DNA of 64,000 nucleotides from Streptomyces sp. NBC_01669. GTDB lineage: Bacteria; Actinomycetota; Actinomycetes; Streptomycetales; Streptomycetaceae. The notes under the pieces were generated by a model. That model made no database searches, was not told where the DNA came from, and worked only from the letters and a program-made list of their open reading frames with translations. How positions within the stretch are numbered: position 1 is the stretch's first letter; every line of letters starts with the position of its first letter. Position numbers and translations under genes: made by a program. Where the stretch lies: assembly GCF_026339735.1 (NCBI RefSeq), contig NZ_JAPEQG010000001.1:5084001-5148000 (forward strand), read 5' to 3'. Below, one piece after another: positions 34,541 to 44,307 of this stretch.

Positions 34541-35035
34541 TCAGTGCTTGCCGCCCTGCGCCTCGAGGCGCTTGTAGGAGGCCTCGATCTCGGCCTCGGC
34601 CTCGGCGCGGCCGACCCAGTCGGCACCCTCGACGGACTTGCCGGGCTCCAGGTCCTTGTAGACCTCGAAGAAGTGCTGGATCTCCAGACGGTCGAACTCC
34701 GACACGTGGTGGATGTCGCGCAGGTGCTCCACCCGCGGGTCGGAGGCCGGGACGCACAGCAGCTTGTCGTCGCCGCCGGCCTCGTCCGTCATGCGGAACA
34801 TGCCGATGGCGCGGCACTTGATGAGGCAGCCGGGGAAGGTCGGCTCGTCCAGGATGACCAGCGCGTCCAGCGGGTCGCCGTCCTCGCCGAGGGTGTTCTC
34901 GACGAAACCGTAGTCCGCCGGGTAGCTGGTCGAGGTGAAGAGTCGACGGTCCAGGCGGATCCGACCGGTCTCGTGGTCCACCTCGTACTTGTTCCGCGAA
35001 CCCTTCGGGATCTCGATGGTGACGTCGAACTCCAC
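34541..35035 (-). CDS. ppa: Inorganic pyrophosphatase
   Basis: 164-aa soluble family I pyrophosphatase that hydrolyses PPi to two phosphates, pulling biosynthetic reactions forward. The signature DGDPLDALV and the metal/PPi ligands (EIPKGSRNKYE, YPADYGFVENT) are present. GTG 35035 (encoding MEFDVTIEIPKG) has GGAGG seven bases upstream and matches the universal N-terminus; an upstream ATG would add 28 residues. Confidence 0.96.
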   Translation of the reverse strand: MEFDVTIEIPKGSRNKYEVDHETGRIRLDRRLFTSTSYPADYGFVENTLGEDGDPLDALVILDEPTFPGCLIKCRAIGMFRMTDEAGGDDKLLCVPASDPRVEHLRDIHHVSEFDRLEIQHFFEVYKDLEPGKSVEGADWVGRAEAEAEIEASYKRLEAQGGKH

Positions 35036-35121
35036 GGGTGGCTCCTCCATGATCAACACATACGACTGGTGATTAAGTGTCCCCCACGGAGATGTGTGCT
35101 CGCGAAAGGGGCTGGTCAACG

Positions 35122-36627
35122 GTGGCCGAGCCGGTGAAAAGACCGTCGATCAACCCGTTGAACGCGTTGCGCAGGCCGGCCGTCGCGGGTTGCCTGAACA
35201 AGGTGAACGGATGGAGCAACTGGCAGTTCACGGCAGGCTCCGCCGTCCTCGGCCTGGCGCTCGCAGCCGGCGCCGTCCTCGCCGCCGGTCCCTGGGACTC
35301 GGGTCAGCGTAAGGCCGAGCAGCAGTGGGCCGCCGCCAGGGACCGTACAGGTGGCGCACATCACGAACCCGCCGCGCCCGCCGCGCCGGCCCCCGCCCCC
35401 AGTGCCCCGGCCGTCCTCGCGGCCCTCGGCACCCGGGTCGACAAGGCCGCCCCGGACGAGCCGGACACTCCGGACGGAGCAGCAGCCGCTCTCCGCACCA
35501 CCCTCGACAAGCTGCTGGACTCCTCCGCGCTCGGCACCGTCCGTACCGCTGTCGTCATCGACACGGCCACCGGCAAGCGGCTGTACGGGAAGGGCGCCGA
35601 CACCGCGATGACGCCCGCCTCCACCGTCAAGATCGCCACTGCCGTCGCCGCACTCTCCGCCCTCGGCCCCGACCACCGCATCGCCACGACCGTCCAGGCA
35701 TCCCCGGACTCCCGCACGCTCACCCTCGTGGGCGGCGGCGACCCCACCCTCGACAAGGCGGCGCTGCGCGAACTGGCCGCCGGCACCGTACGAGCCCTGC
35801 GCGACCGCGGCGTCGACACCGTCCGGCTCCGGTACGACACCTCCCGGTACTCCGGCCCCGCCCTGCACCCGATCGGCCCCAACGAGAACATCGCCCCGGT
35901 CAGCGCCCTGATGCTGGACGAGGGGCGGCTCGACCGGACGGACAGCGGACCCGCCCCGCGCAGCGGGGACCCGGCCCGTGACGCCGCCCGCACCTTCGCC
36001 GGACTCCTGAAGGACGCCGGTATCGGCGCCGGGTCCGCACCCGCGCCGGGCCGCGCCGCCGCCACGTCCCGGCCGGTCGCCAAGCATCTCTCCGCCCCGC
36101 TGTCCGCCCTGGTCGAACGGGCCCTGACCAACAGCGACAACGACATCGCCGAGGCGCTGGCCCGGCAGACCGCCCTGGCCGCCGGCGAACCGGCCGACTT
36201 CGACGGCGGCCGACGGGCCGTCACCGCCCGGCTGAAGAAGCTGCACCTGCCGCTGGCCGGCGCGAACTTCGCCGACGGCAGCGGACTGAACCGCAAGGAC
36301 AAGGTCACCGCCGGGCTGCTGGCGGGCCTCCTCGCCCGCGCCGCGGAACCCGGCCGCCCCGAGCTGCGCCCCGTCCTGACCGGCCTCCCGGTGGCCGGAT
36401 TCACCGGCACGCTCAGCAACCGGTACACCTCGACCTCGCGCGGCACCGGACTGATCCGCGCCAAGACCGGCACCCTCACCGGGGTGAACACCCTCGCCGG
36501 GACGGTCGTGGACGCACAGGGCCGGCTGCTCGCCTTCGCCTTCCTGGCGTCCGGCACGACGTCACCGGCCGAGGCCCAGTCCGCCCTCGACGCCCTCGCC
36601 ACGAGCCTCGCCGTCCGTACCCGATGA
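35122..36627 (+). CDS. dac: D-alanyl-D-alanine carboxypeptidase/endopeptidase (PBP4 type)
   Basis: 501-aa class C penicillin-binding protein. A cytosolic N-terminus and one membrane helix (residues ~37-55, SAVLGLALAAGAVLAAG) precede an Ala/Pro linker. The catalytic domain has SxxK as STVK (ASTVKIATA), SxN as SDN (TNSDNDIAEALARQ) and KTG (RAKTGTLTG). It trims or cleaves peptidoglycan stem peptides outside the membrane. Divergent from ppa; GTG start with AAAGGGG upstream. Confidence 0.92.
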   Translation: MAEPVKRPSINPLNALRRPAVAGCLNKVNGWSNWQFTAGSAVLGLALAAGAVLAAGPWDSGQRKAEQQWAAARDRTGGAHHEPAAPAAPAPAPSAPAVLAALGTRVDKAAPDEPDTPDGAAAALRTTLDKLLDSSALGTVRTAVVIDTATGKRLYGKGADTAMTPASTVKIATAVAALSALGPDHRIATTVQASPDSRTLTLVGGGDPTLDKAALRELAAGTVRALRDRGVDTVRLRYDTSRYSGPALHPIGPNENIAPVSALMLDEGRLDRTDSGPAPRSGDPARDAARTFAGLLKDAGIGAGSAPAPGRAAATSRPVAKHLSAPLSALVERALTNSDNDIAEALARQTALAAGEPADFDGGRRAVTARLKKLHLPLAGANFADGSGLNRKDKVTAGLLAGLLARAAEPGRPELRPVLTGLPVAGFTGTLSNRYTSTSRGTGLIRAKTGTLTGVNTLAGTVVDAQGRLLAFAFLASGTTSPAEAQSALDALATSLAVRTR

Positions 36628-36676
36628 GCCGGTCAACAGCACACCGCGGACGGACCCGAGCACGTACGGTTGACGC

Positions 36677-37810
36677 ATGACGAGCATCGGTGGTGCCGAG
36701 ATGGTCGACTGGAATCTCGCGGTCGCGACCGCGACCCGGCTCGTGCGGCCGGGACCCGACATCAGCCGCGAGGAGGCCCGCGAGGTCGTCGCGGAGCTCC
36801 GCAGGCATGCCAAGGCGTCGGAGGAGCACGTCCGTTCCTTCACCCGGATGATCCCGGAGGGAGCCGAACCCGAGGACACCCCGGTCCTGGTCGTCGACCG
36901 GGCCGGCTGGATCAGGGCGAACGTCGCGGGCTTCCGCGAACTGCTCCGTCCACTCCTGGAAAAAATGGAGAACCGGCGCTCCAGCAGCCCCGGCGGAGCC
37001 GTGCTCGGTGCGGTCGGCTCCAAGGTGACCGGCGTCGAGCTGGGCATGCTGCTGTCGTTCCTGGCCTCGCGGGTCCTCGGACAGTACGAGACGTTCGCCC
37101 CCGCGAGCCGTGAGCTCCCGGCCCCCCTCAGCGGCGGCGGCAGACTGCTGCTCGTCGCCCCGAACGTCGTCCACGTCGAGCGCGAACTCGACGTCGACCC
37201 GCACGACTTCCGGCTCTGGGTCGCGCTCCACGAGGAGACCCACCGCACCCAGTTCACCGGAGTCCCCTGGCTCCGCGACCATCTGCAGGGCGAAATCCAG
37301 TCGTTCCTCGACGAGACCGACGTCGACCCGATGACCGTGCTGGAACGGCTCCGCGAGGCCGCCCAGTCGCTCGCCGGCAGCACGCCCGAGGGCGAGGAGG
37401 GCGAGGACGGCGGCCGCAGCCTCGTCGAGATCGTCCAGACCCCCGCCCAGCGCGAGATCCTCGGTCGGCTCACCGCCGTGATGTCCCTGCTCGAAGGACA
37501 CGCCGACTACGTGATGGACGGTGTCGGCCCCGAGGTCGTCTCCTCCGTCGGAGAGATCCGGGAGAAGTTCCAGCAGCGCCGGGCGCGCGGCGCCAGCCGC
37601 CTCGACCAGGCGTTGCGCAAGCTCCTCGGCCTCGATGCCAAACTGCGCCAGTACCGGGACGGCGAGCGGTTCGTGCGTGCCGTCGTCGACGAGGTCGGCA
37701 TGGACGGCTTCAACCGGGTCTGGACGTCCCCGAACACGCTGCCCACCAAGGCCGAGATCGCCAAACCGGCGGACTGGATCGCGAGGGTGCACCGTAAGGC
37801 AGAGTCGTGA
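36677..37810 (+). CDS. Zinc-dependent metalloprotease-like protein (DUF2342)
   Basis: 377 aa. HEETHRTQF is the zincin-like HExxH-type motif, with surrounding helices such as HADYVMDGVG. The family is actinobacterial, sometimes labelled F420-biosynthesis-associated; proteolysis is inferred, not shown. ATG start 49 bases after the carboxypeptidase stop. The order dac, DUF2342, tilS, hpt, ftsH is conserved in actinobacteria as I recall. Confidence 0.85.
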   Translation: MTSIGGAEMVDWNLAVATATRLVRPGPDISREEAREVVAELRRHAKASEEHVRSFTRMIPEGAEPEDTPVLVVDRAGWIRANVAGFRELLRPLLEKMENRRSSSPGGAVLGAVGSKVTGVELGMLLSFLASRVLGQYETFAPASRELPAPLSGGGRLLLVAPNVVHVERELDVDPHDFRLWVALHEETHRTQFTGVPWLRDHLQGEIQSFLDETDVDPMTVLERLREAAQSLAGSTPEGEEGEDGGRSLVEIVQTPAQREILGRLTAVMSLLEGHADYVMDGVGPEVVSSVGEIREKFQQRRARGASRLDQALRKLLGLDAKLRQYRDGERFVRAVVDEVGMDGFNRVWTSPNTLPTKAEIAKPADWIARVHRKAES

Positions 37811-38008
37811 TCATGGGGCGGCCGACGGGGGAAGCCGGAAGAAGTACGCCCCGGTAATCACCCATCCGAGGGACCGTAGGGGCACGGGAGGGCGTGCAAT
37901 GCTCGATGAACGGCTTGGCTCTGTCACCATCGACGCACTCTGGGTGACGGCACTCTTCCCGTCCCGACGCTCCGAGGCACCCCCAAAACTTCACGAAGGG
38001 CACCGGAC

Positions 38009-39082
38009 ATGGGTCCCCATCCTGCGGTCGCGGCGATACGCCTGGCGGTCCGCCGCGTACTCCACGACGTACTGAACGAATTCGCCGAACGCACCGAACG
38101 CGCCCCGCGCCCCGAGCTCGCCGAAGCCGGCCCGGGCAGGCGGCGCCCCGCGCTCCACGAACGCCCCGACGCCCCGCTGGTGCTGGTGGCCTGCTCCGGC
38201 GGCGCCGACTCCATGGCGCTCGCCTCCGCCCTCGCCTTCGAGGCCCGCAAACTCGCCGTCCGGGCCGGCGGCATCACCGTCGACCACAACCTCCAGGACG
38301 GGTCCGACGTCCGCGCCGCCGAGGTCGTCGCCCGCCTCGCCGCCATGGACCTCGACCCGGTGGAGGCCGTCGCCGTGCACGTCGGCCGCGACGGCGGACC
38401 CGAGGCTGCCGCCCGTGACGCCCGCTACGCCGCCCTGGACGCCGCAGCCGAGCGCCACGGCGCCGCCGCCGTCCTGCTCGGCCACACCCGTGACGACCAG
38501 GCGGAGACCGTCCTGCTCGGCCTCGCCCGCGGCTCCGGTATCCGCTCGCTCTCCGGCATGGCCGCCGCCTCCGGCCCGGCCGGCCGCTACCGACGCCCCT
38601 TCCTGCAGCTCGACCGGCAGACCGCCCGCAAGGCGTGCCTGGTCCAGTCCCTGCCCGTCTGGGACGACCCGCACAACGTCGACCCCGCCTACACCCGCTC
38701 CCGGCTGCGCCACGAGGGCCTGCCCGCCCTGGAGAAGGCCCTCGGCAAAGGCGTGGTCGAGGCCCTGGCCCGTACCGCGCAGCTCTCCCGCGACGACGCG
38801 GACGCCCTGGACACCTGGGCCGCCGAGGCCGACACCGCCGTACGGGACGACGCCGGGCAGCTGGACTGCGCCAAGCTGTACGCACTGCCCCCCGCCGTGC
38901 GCCGTCGGGTGCTGCGCCGGGCGGCCATGGAGGCAGGTGCTCCGGCCGGTTCCCTCTTCGCCCGCCACATCGAGGAAGTCGACCGTCTGATCACCGGCTG
39001 GCGCGGCCAGCAGGCCATCAACCTGCCCGGCCGCGTCGAAGCCCGGCGCCAGGGTGGCAGACTGGTGATTCGGCAGAGCTGA
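38009..39082 (+). CDS. tilS: tRNA(Ile)-lysidine synthase
   Basis: 357-aa PP-loop enzyme that converts C34 of the AUA-reading tRNA-Ile to lysidine. CSGGADSMAL is the PP-loop near residue 55; TVDHNLQDGS and GHTRDDQAET are family motifs. The C-terminal part is the tRNA-binding domain. Start ATG 38009; the 198 bases upstream contain only a weak short ORF. Confidence 0.95.
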   Translation: MGPHPAVAAIRLAVRRVLHDVLNEFAERTERAPRPELAEAGPGRRRPALHERPDAPLVLVACSGGADSMALASALAFEARKLAVRAGGITVDHNLQDGSDVRAAEVVARLAAMDLDPVEAVAVHVGRDGGPEAAARDARYAALDAAAERHGAAAVLLGHTRDDQAETVLLGLARGSGIRSLSGMAAASGPAGRYRRPFLQLDRQTARKACLVQSLPVWDDPHNVDPAYTRSRLRHEGLPALEKALGKGVVEALARTAQLSRDDADALDTWAAEADTAVRDDAGQLDCAKLYALPPAVRRRVLRRAAMEAGAPAGSLFARHIEEVDRLITGWRGQQAINLPGRVEARRQGGRLVIRQS

Positions 39083-39166
39083 AGCACGAGCGGCTGACAT
39101 GCAGGCGAGCGGCCGCGCACGGCCGGGGCACCACCCCGGACCGGGCAGGCAAAGAAAGAGACGCGG

Positions 39167-39721
39167 GTGAACGAGAAGGACATGGGCACCGACCTTCAGT
39201 CGGTGCTCCTCACCAAGGAAGAGATCGACGCGAAGCTCGTCGAGCTGGCCGCGAAGATCGACGCGGAGTACGCGGGCAAGGACCTGCTCATCGTCGGCGT
39301 CCTCAAGGGCGCCGTGATGGTGATGGCGGACCTGGCGCGCGCGCTGTCCACCCCCGTCACGATGGACTGGATGGCCGTCTCCTCGTACGGCGCGGGCACC
39401 CAGTCCTCCGGTGTCGTCCGGATCCTCAAGGACCTGGACACCGACATCAAGGGAAAGCACGTCCTGATCGTCGAGGACATCATCGACTCGGGCCTGACCC
39501 TGTCCTGGCTGATGTCGAACCTGGGCTCGCGCGAACCCGCCAGCCTGGAGATCTGCACCCTGCTGCGCAAGCCGGATGCGGCGAAGGTCGCGCTCGACTG
39601 CAAGTGGGTCGGGTTCGACATCCCCAACGAGTTCGTCGTCGGCTACGGGCTGGACTACGCGGAGAAGTACCGCAACCTGCCCTTCGTCGGCACGCTCGCC
39701 CCGCACGTCTACGGCGGCTGA
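39167..39721 (+). CDS. hpt: Hypoxanthine phosphoribosyltransferase
   Basis: 184 aa. Purine salvage enzyme making IMP/GMP from PRPP. PRPP loop VEDIIDSGLTLSW; substrate and metal regions LLIVGVLKGAVMVMADLA and DWMAVSSYG. Adjacent to tilS and ftsH as in most bacteria. GTG 39167 or ATG 39182 may start it. Confidence 0.95.
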   Translation: MNEKDMGTDLQSVLLTKEEIDAKLVELAAKIDAEYAGKDLLIVGVLKGAVMVMADLARALSTPVTMDWMAVSSYGAGTQSSGVVRILKDLDTDIKGKHVLIVEDIIDSGLTLSWLMSNLGSREPASLEICTLLRKPDAAKVALDCKWVGFDIPNEFVVGYGLDYAEKYRNLPFVGTLAPHVYGG

Positions 39722-39771
39722 AGGCCCTCGCAGCCCTCCTCCGGCCCGCGCACCCGACCCGGGTGCACCCT

Positions 39772-39794
39772 CGGGAACCCCTGACGGGTTCCCG
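39772..39794 (+). terminator. Hairpin after hpt
   Basis: Perfect 9-bp stem CGGGAACCC / GGGTTCCCG with a 5-nt loop, 50 bases after hpt and before ftsH. No T-tract. Confidence 0.6.
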
Positions 39795-39938
39795 GCGTTG
39801 GAGCCTTTGAAGGCGGGTTTGACAGACGGCCCAGGCGGTCGCAGGTGACAATGCTGGGGTACCGTCCGAAGAACAGTCTTTTCTCACAGCAGCATTTACC
39901 TACGGGCAGGAGGGACGGGGCGACTTCGCTCCGTATGG

Positions 39939-41966
39939 ATGGACGTGAAGCGATACTTCCGTGGGCCGGTCATGTGGATCGTGCTGGCCGTCCTCGCCGT
40001 GGTCGTGTTGATGCAGGTCGTCGGCTCGTCGGGCGGCTACAAGACGGTGGACACCGGCAAGGTGATCCAGGCGATCAGCAAGAACCAGGTGGAGCAGGCC
40101 AAGCTGACCACCGGCGACGAACAAATCCTCAAGATCGAGCTGAAGGACGGCCAGAAACTCTCGGGCGAGTCCGGCAGCAAGTTCCAGGCGAGCTACATCG
40201 GTGACCAGGGTGTCCAGCTCGCCGACACGCTGCAGAAGAAGTTCGAGAGCGGTGACATCGAGAAGGGTTACACCGTCTCGCCGTCGAAGCAGTCCCCGTT
40301 CCTCTCGATCCTTCTCTCGCTGCTGCCCTTCGTCCTGATCGTGGTCGTCTTCCTGTTCCTGATGAATCAGATGCAGGGCGGCGGCTCCAAGGTCATGCAG
40401 TTCGGCAAGTCCAAGGCCAAGCTGATCACCAAGGACACCCCGAAGACGACCTTCGCCGATGTGGCGGGGTCCGACGAGGCCGTCGAGGAACTCCACGAGA
40501 TCAAGGAGTTCCTCCAGGAACCGGCGAAGTTCCAGGCCGTCGGCGCGAAGATCCCCAAGGGCGTCCTGCTGTACGGGCCTCCCGGTACGGGCAAGACGCT
40601 GCTCGCACGCGCCGTCGCGGGCGAGGCCGGCGTCCCGTTCTACTCGATCTCCGGTTCCGACTTCGTCGAGATGTTCGTCGGTGTCGGTGCCTCCCGGGTC
40701 CGTGACCTGTTCGAGCAGGCCAAGGCGAATGCCCCGGCGATCGTCTTCGTCGACGAGATCGACGCCGTCGGCCGGCACCGTGGTGCGGGTCTCGGCGGTG
40801 GTCACGACGAGCGTGAGCAGACCCTGAACCAGCTGCTCGTCGAGATGGACGGCTTCGACGTGAAGGGCGGCGTCATCCTGATCGCCGCTACGAACCGGCC
40901 GGACATCCTCGACCCGGCGCTGCTGCGCCCGGGCCGTTTCGACCGGCAGATCGCGGTCGACCGGCCGGACATGCAGGGCCGTCTCGAAATCCTCAAGGTG
41001 CACCAGAAGGGCAAGCCGGTCGCCCCGGACGTCGATCTCGGCGCCGTGGCCCGTCGTACGCCCGGTTTCACCGGTGCCGACCTGTCGAACGTGCTGAACG
41101 AAGCGGCGCTCCTCACGGCGCGCAGCAACAAGAAGCTGATCGACAACGAGATGCTGGACGAGGCGATCGACCGCGTCGTGGCGGGCCCGCAGAAGCGGAC
41201 CCGGATCATGTCCGACAAGGAGAAGAAGATCACCGCGTACCACGAGGGCGGACACGCCCTGGTCGCGGCGGCTTCCCCCAACTCGGACCCGGTGCACAAG
41301 ATCACGATCCTCTCCCGCGGCCGCGCCCTCGGTTACACGATGGTGCTGCCGGAGGAGGACAAGTACTCCACGACGCGCAACGAGATGCTCGACCAGCTGG
41401 CCTACATGCTGGGCGGGCGCGCGGCCGAGGAGCTGGTCTTCCACGACCCGACCACCGGCGCTGCGAACGACATCGAGAAGGCCAGTGCCACGGCCCGCGC
41501 GATGGTCACGCAGTACGGCATGACGGAGCGGCTCGGCGCGATCAAGTTCGGCGGCGACAACACCGAGCCCTTCCTGGGCCGGGAGATGGGCCACCAGCGC
41601 GACTACTCGGAAGAGGTCGCGGCGCTCGTCGACGAAGAGGTCAAGAAGCTCATCGAGACCGCGCACAACGAGGCGTGGGAGATCCTTGTCGAGAACCGCG
41701 ACGTTCTCGACAACCTGGTTCTCCAGCTGCTGGAGAAGGAGACCCTCGGCAAGGAGCAGATCGCCGAGATCTTCGCCGGAATCGTGAAGCGTCCGGCCCG
41801 CCCGGCGTGGACCGGCTCCGCACGGCGTACGCCGTCGACGCGGCCGCCGGTGCTGTCGCCGAAGGAGCTCGCCCTCACCAACGGGGTCACCACGGCCAAC
41901 GGGTCGACCCCGACGGACACCGCCCCGGCCACCGAGGCGATCTCTGAGGACCGTCCCGAGAGCTAG
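39939..41966 (+). CDS. ftsH: ATP-dependent zinc metalloprotease FtsH
   Basis: 675-aa membrane-bound AAA+ protease that degrades misfolded and regulatory proteins. Two membrane helices flank a short extracytoplasmic domain (helices ~10-26 and ~125-147). Walker A GPPGTGKTLLA, Walker B IVFVDEIDAVG, second region of homology RPDILDPALLRPGRFDR, and the protease zinc site HEGGHALV. The C-terminal ~60 residues are a disordered Thr/Pro/Ala tail. The Shine-Dalgarno GGAGGG lies unusually far upstream (~27 bases). Confidence 0.97.
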   Translation: MDVKRYFRGPVMWIVLAVLAVVVLMQVVGSSGGYKTVDTGKVIQAISKNQVEQAKLTTGDEQILKIELKDGQKLSGESGSKFQASYIGDQGVQLADTLQKKFESGDIEKGYTVSPSKQSPFLSILLSLLPFVLIVVVFLFLMNQMQGGGSKVMQFGKSKAKLITKDTPKTTFADVAGSDEAVEELHEIKEFLQEPAKFQAVGAKIPKGVLLYGPPGTGKTLLARAVAGEAGVPFYSISGSDFVEMFVGVGASRVRDLFEQAKANAPAIVFVDEIDAVGRHRGAGLGGGHDEREQTLNQLLVEMDGFDVKGGVILIAATNRPDILDPALLRPGRFDRQIAVDRPDMQGRLEILKVHQKGKPVAPDVDLGAVARRTPGFTGADLSNVLNEAALLTARSNKKLIDNEMLDEAIDRVVAGPQKRTRIMSDKEKKITAYHEGGHALVAAASPNSDPVHKITILSRGRALGYTMVLPEEDKYSTTRNEMLDQLAYMLGGRAAEELVFHDPTTGAANDIEKASATARAMVTQYGMTERLGAIKFGGDNTEPFLGREMGHQRDYSEEVAALVDEEVKKLIETAHNEAWEILVENRDVLDNLVLQLLEKETLGKEQIAEIFAGIVKRPARPAWTGSARRTPSTRPPVLSPKELALTNGVTTANGSTPTDTAPATEAISEDRPES

Positions 41967-42019
41967 TGCGGACCCCGGTGTGGCCCCTGTCACGGGGCTC
42001 CACCGACCCGGAATGGATG

Positions 42020-42060
42020 CCGCGCCCCCCAGGTTTTAGCCTGTGGGGGCGCGGCTTTTT
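42020..42060 (+). terminator. Intrinsic terminator between ftsH and folE
   Basis: Long GC stem CCGCGCCCCCC(AGG) pairing with (CCT)GTGGGGGCGCGG, followed by CTTTTT. The most typical factor-independent terminator in the window. Confidence 0.9.
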
Positions 42061-42111
42061 GTATGTCTGCGCGATGTCCGCGCAGGTGACAGCTGAAGGA
42101 ACGAGGCACAG

Positions 42112-42717
42112 ATGACCGACCCGGTGACGCTGGACGGCCAGGGTTCGATCGGTGAGTTCGACGAGAAGCGGGCCGAGGCCGCAGTGCGCGAGCTTCTCCT
42201 CGCCGTCGGGGAGGACCCGGACCGGGAGGGGCTGCGTGAGACGCCGGGACGGGTGGCGCGGGCGTACAAGGAGATATTCGCGGGTCTGAGCCAGCAGCCC
42301 GAGGACGTCCTGACGACCACGTTCGACCTCGGCCACGACGAGATGGTGCTGGTCAAGGACATCGAGGTGTTCTCGACCTGTGAGCACCACCTGGTGCCGT
42401 TCCGTGGAGTCGCGCATGTCGGGTACATCCCGGCGACCACCGGCAAGATCACCGGCCTGTCGAAGCTGGCCCGGCTGGTCGACGTCTACGCGCGGCGCCC
42501 GCAGGTTCAGGAGCGGCTGACCACGCAGATCGCCGACTCACTGATGAGGATCCTGGAGCCGCGCGGAGCCATCGTCGTCGTCGAGTGCGAGCACATGTGC
42601 ATGTCGATGCGCGGCATCCGCAAGCCCGGCGCGAAGACGCTGACCTCGGCGGTACGCGGCCAGCTCCGCGACCCCGCGACGCGCGCCGAGGCGATGAGCC
42701 TGATCATGGCCCGCTGA
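42112..42717 (+). CDS. folE: GTP cyclohydrolase I
   Basis: 201 aa. First step of folate synthesis: GTP to dihydroneopterin triphosphate plus formate. Zinc/active-site segment STCEHHLVPF, GYIPATTGKITGLSKLARLVD, and the second zinc ligand in ECEHMCMSMRG. It sits after ftsH on the same strand and is convergent with the folP-to-DUF3180 cluster. Confidence 0.97.
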   Translation: MTDPVTLDGQGSIGEFDEKRAEAAVRELLLAVGEDPDREGLRETPGRVARAYKEIFAGLSQQPEDVLTTTFDLGHDEMVLVKDIEVFSTCEHHLVPFRGVAHVGYIPATTGKITGLSKLARLVDVYARRPQVQERLTTQIADSLMRILEPRGAIVVVECEHMCMSMRGIRKPGAKTLTSAVRGQLRDPATRAEAMSLIMAR

Positions 42718-42758
42718 GAGCCGGAGGCGGTGCCGGTGGGCCGGGCGGGGTCGGAGCG

Positions 42759-43241
42759 TCAGGTGGAGGCGGCGCTCTTGTCGTCGTCCTTGTCCTCCGG
42801 GAGCTTGCAGACGCGCTCCAGGAACAAGGCGGCGGCGACCACCCCGATCCCGGCCAGCACTGCGAAACCGGCGTAGATCGCCTGGTCGCGGCGGGCCGGG
42901 ATGTCGAGCGAGCCGAGCAGGAAGACCCCGGTACCGCCGTACAGGCCGGCGACCAGCGACACGACCAGGGCGCTGGCCTGGCCGAAGACCACGGCGCGGG
43001 CGGCCATCAGCGGCTCGACACCCTTCGCGCCCGGGCGGCGCTCGCGTTGCGCGCGCAGCCGGGAGCGGATGGAGAGCGCCGTCGCGAGCAGGATGACGGC
43101 GATCACCGCGAGCACGATGGGCGCGGCGAGGGGCACGCTCGGCAGGGTCCCGAGGGAGTCCCAGAGGCGGGCACCGCCCCAGGACAGCACGCCGGCCGCG
43201 GCGAAGAGTCCGGCCAGTACCCCGAGCCGTAGTTGCTTCAC
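42759..43241 (-). CDS. DUF3180 membrane protein
   Basis: 160 aa with four predicted helices (KQLRLGVLAGLFAAAGVLSW; IVLAVIAVILLATAL; ASALVVSLVAGLYGG; YAGFAVLAGIGVVAAALF) and a charged Asp/Lys tail. DUF3180 is actinobacterial and habitually follows folK, so a role tied to folate or pterins is tempting but unproven. GTG start 98 bases after folK. Confidence 0.85.
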   Translation of the reverse strand: MKQLRLGVLAGLFAAAGVLSWGGARLWDSLGTLPSVPLAAPIVLAVIAVILLATALSIRSRLRAQRERRPGAKGVEPLMAARAVVFGQASALVVSLVAGLYGGTGVFLLGSLDIPARRDQAIYAGFAVLAGIGVVAAALFLERVCKLPEDKDDDKSAAST

Positions 43242-43339
43242 CGAGAAAGCCGCCCTTCGCCGTCGGCCGACCGGGCTGTCCGCCCGTCTGTCCGGCTGTC
43301 TGTTCTGTGTCCTGTGCTGACCTGCCCTGAGCCTAACGA

Positions 43340-43951
43340 CTACTCGGGCAGGCGGAGTTCCAGATCGGTCCGGGGGTGTACGCCGCCGCGGCCGATCGTG
43401 CCGAGCAGCTCCGCCACCGGGCCGTGGCCGGGCAGCTGCGCCTCGGGGTCGACGTCGTGCCACGGGGCGAGCACGAAGGCCCGCTCGTGGGCCCGGGGGT
43501 GGGGAAGGGTCAGCGCCGGGTCGTCGGAGACCACATCCGCGTACGCCACGATGTCCACGTCGATGGTGCGCGGGCCCCAGCGCTCCTCGCGGACGCGGTC
43601 GAAGGCCTCCTCGATGGCCTGGCCGCGTTCCAGGAGGGAGGACGGGGGCAGCGTCGTCTTCACGACGATCACCGCGTTGAAGTACGACGGCTGGGAGCCG
43701 GGGGCGACACCCCACGGCTCCGTCTCGTACACCGGGGACACCGCCTTGACCCGGAGTCCGGGGGTGTCCTCCAGGGCGTCGATGGCGCCCTGGAGGGTCT
43801 CCAGGCGGTTGCCGAGGTTGGAGCCGAGCGAGATCACGGCGGGTTTGGGGTTGGAGAGGGTGACGTCCGCCGCGTCGACCTGCTCGACCACGGAGGCGGG
43901 CACCGGCTGTACGGTCGGGTCGCTCTGCCCCTCGGTAGAAAATGCAGTCAT
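43340..43951 (-). CDS. folK: 2-amino-4-hydroxy-6-hydroxymethyldihydropteridine pyrophosphokinase
   Basis: 203 aa. Transfers pyrophosphate to 6-hydroxymethyl-dihydropterin for FolP. SLGSNLGNR, ETEPWGV and RWGPRTIDVDIVAY are HPPK hallmarks. A ~45-residue N-terminal extension precedes the enzyme domain. The ATG overlaps the folB stop by 4 bases (ATGA). Confidence 0.95.
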   Translation of the reverse strand: MTAFSTEGQSDPTVQPVPASVVEQVDAADVTLSNPKPAVISLGSNLGNRLETLQGAIDALEDTPGLRVKAVSPVYETEPWGVAPGSQPSYFNAVIVVKTTLPPSSLLERGQAIEEAFDRVREERWGPRTIDVDIVAYADVVSDDPALTLPHPRAHERAFVLAPWHDVDPEAQLPGHGPVAELLGTIGRGGVHPRTDLELRLPE

Positions 43952-44307
43952 GCTCGGCTCCGGGTGATGGTGATGGTCACATCGTCGAACGGGACGGTGA
44001 TCGGCGCATCCGGCTTGTGCACGACGACCTCGACCTCCTCGACGCCTTCGTGTCCCAGGCACTTCTGGGCGATGCGCTCCGCGAGTGTCTCGATCAGATC
44101 GACCGGCTCTCCCTGCACGATGTCGACGACCTCCTCGGCGACCACGCCGTAGTGCACCGTCTTGGTCAGGTCGTCGGCGGCTGCCGCGGGGCGGGTGTCG
44201 AGGCCGAGAACCAGGTCGACGATGAAGGTCTGGCCCTCTTCCCGCTCCCGGGGAAAGACGCCATGGTTCCCACGGGCCTTGAGGCCGCGCAGCGCGACAC
44301 GATCCAC
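43948..44307 (-). CDS. folB: Dihydroneopterin aldolase
   Basis: 119 aa. Cleaves dihydroneopterin to hydroxymethyl-dihydropterin and glycolaldehyde. RVALRGLKARGNHGVFPRE, DLTKTVHYG and LIETLAERIA are family motifs; the catalytic Lys is in VVVHKPDAP. GTG start selected from alignment with the family's short N-terminus. Coupled to folK. Confidence 0.94.
   Translation of the reverse strand: MDRVALRGLKARGNHGVFPREREEGQTFIVDLVLGLDTRPAAAADDLTKTVHYGVVAEEVVDIVQGEPVDLIETLAERIAQKCLGHEGVEEVEVVVHKPDAPITVPFDDVTITITRSRA

Noticed and set aside
37899..38075. Short ORF upstream of tilS (MLDERLGSVTIDALW...)
   Set aside because: Third-position GC only moderate, overlaps tilS in another frame, no clear ribosome site.
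39900..41993. Minus-strand ORF of 697 codons opposite ftsH
   Set aside because: Exact shadow of ftsH, no domain signature.
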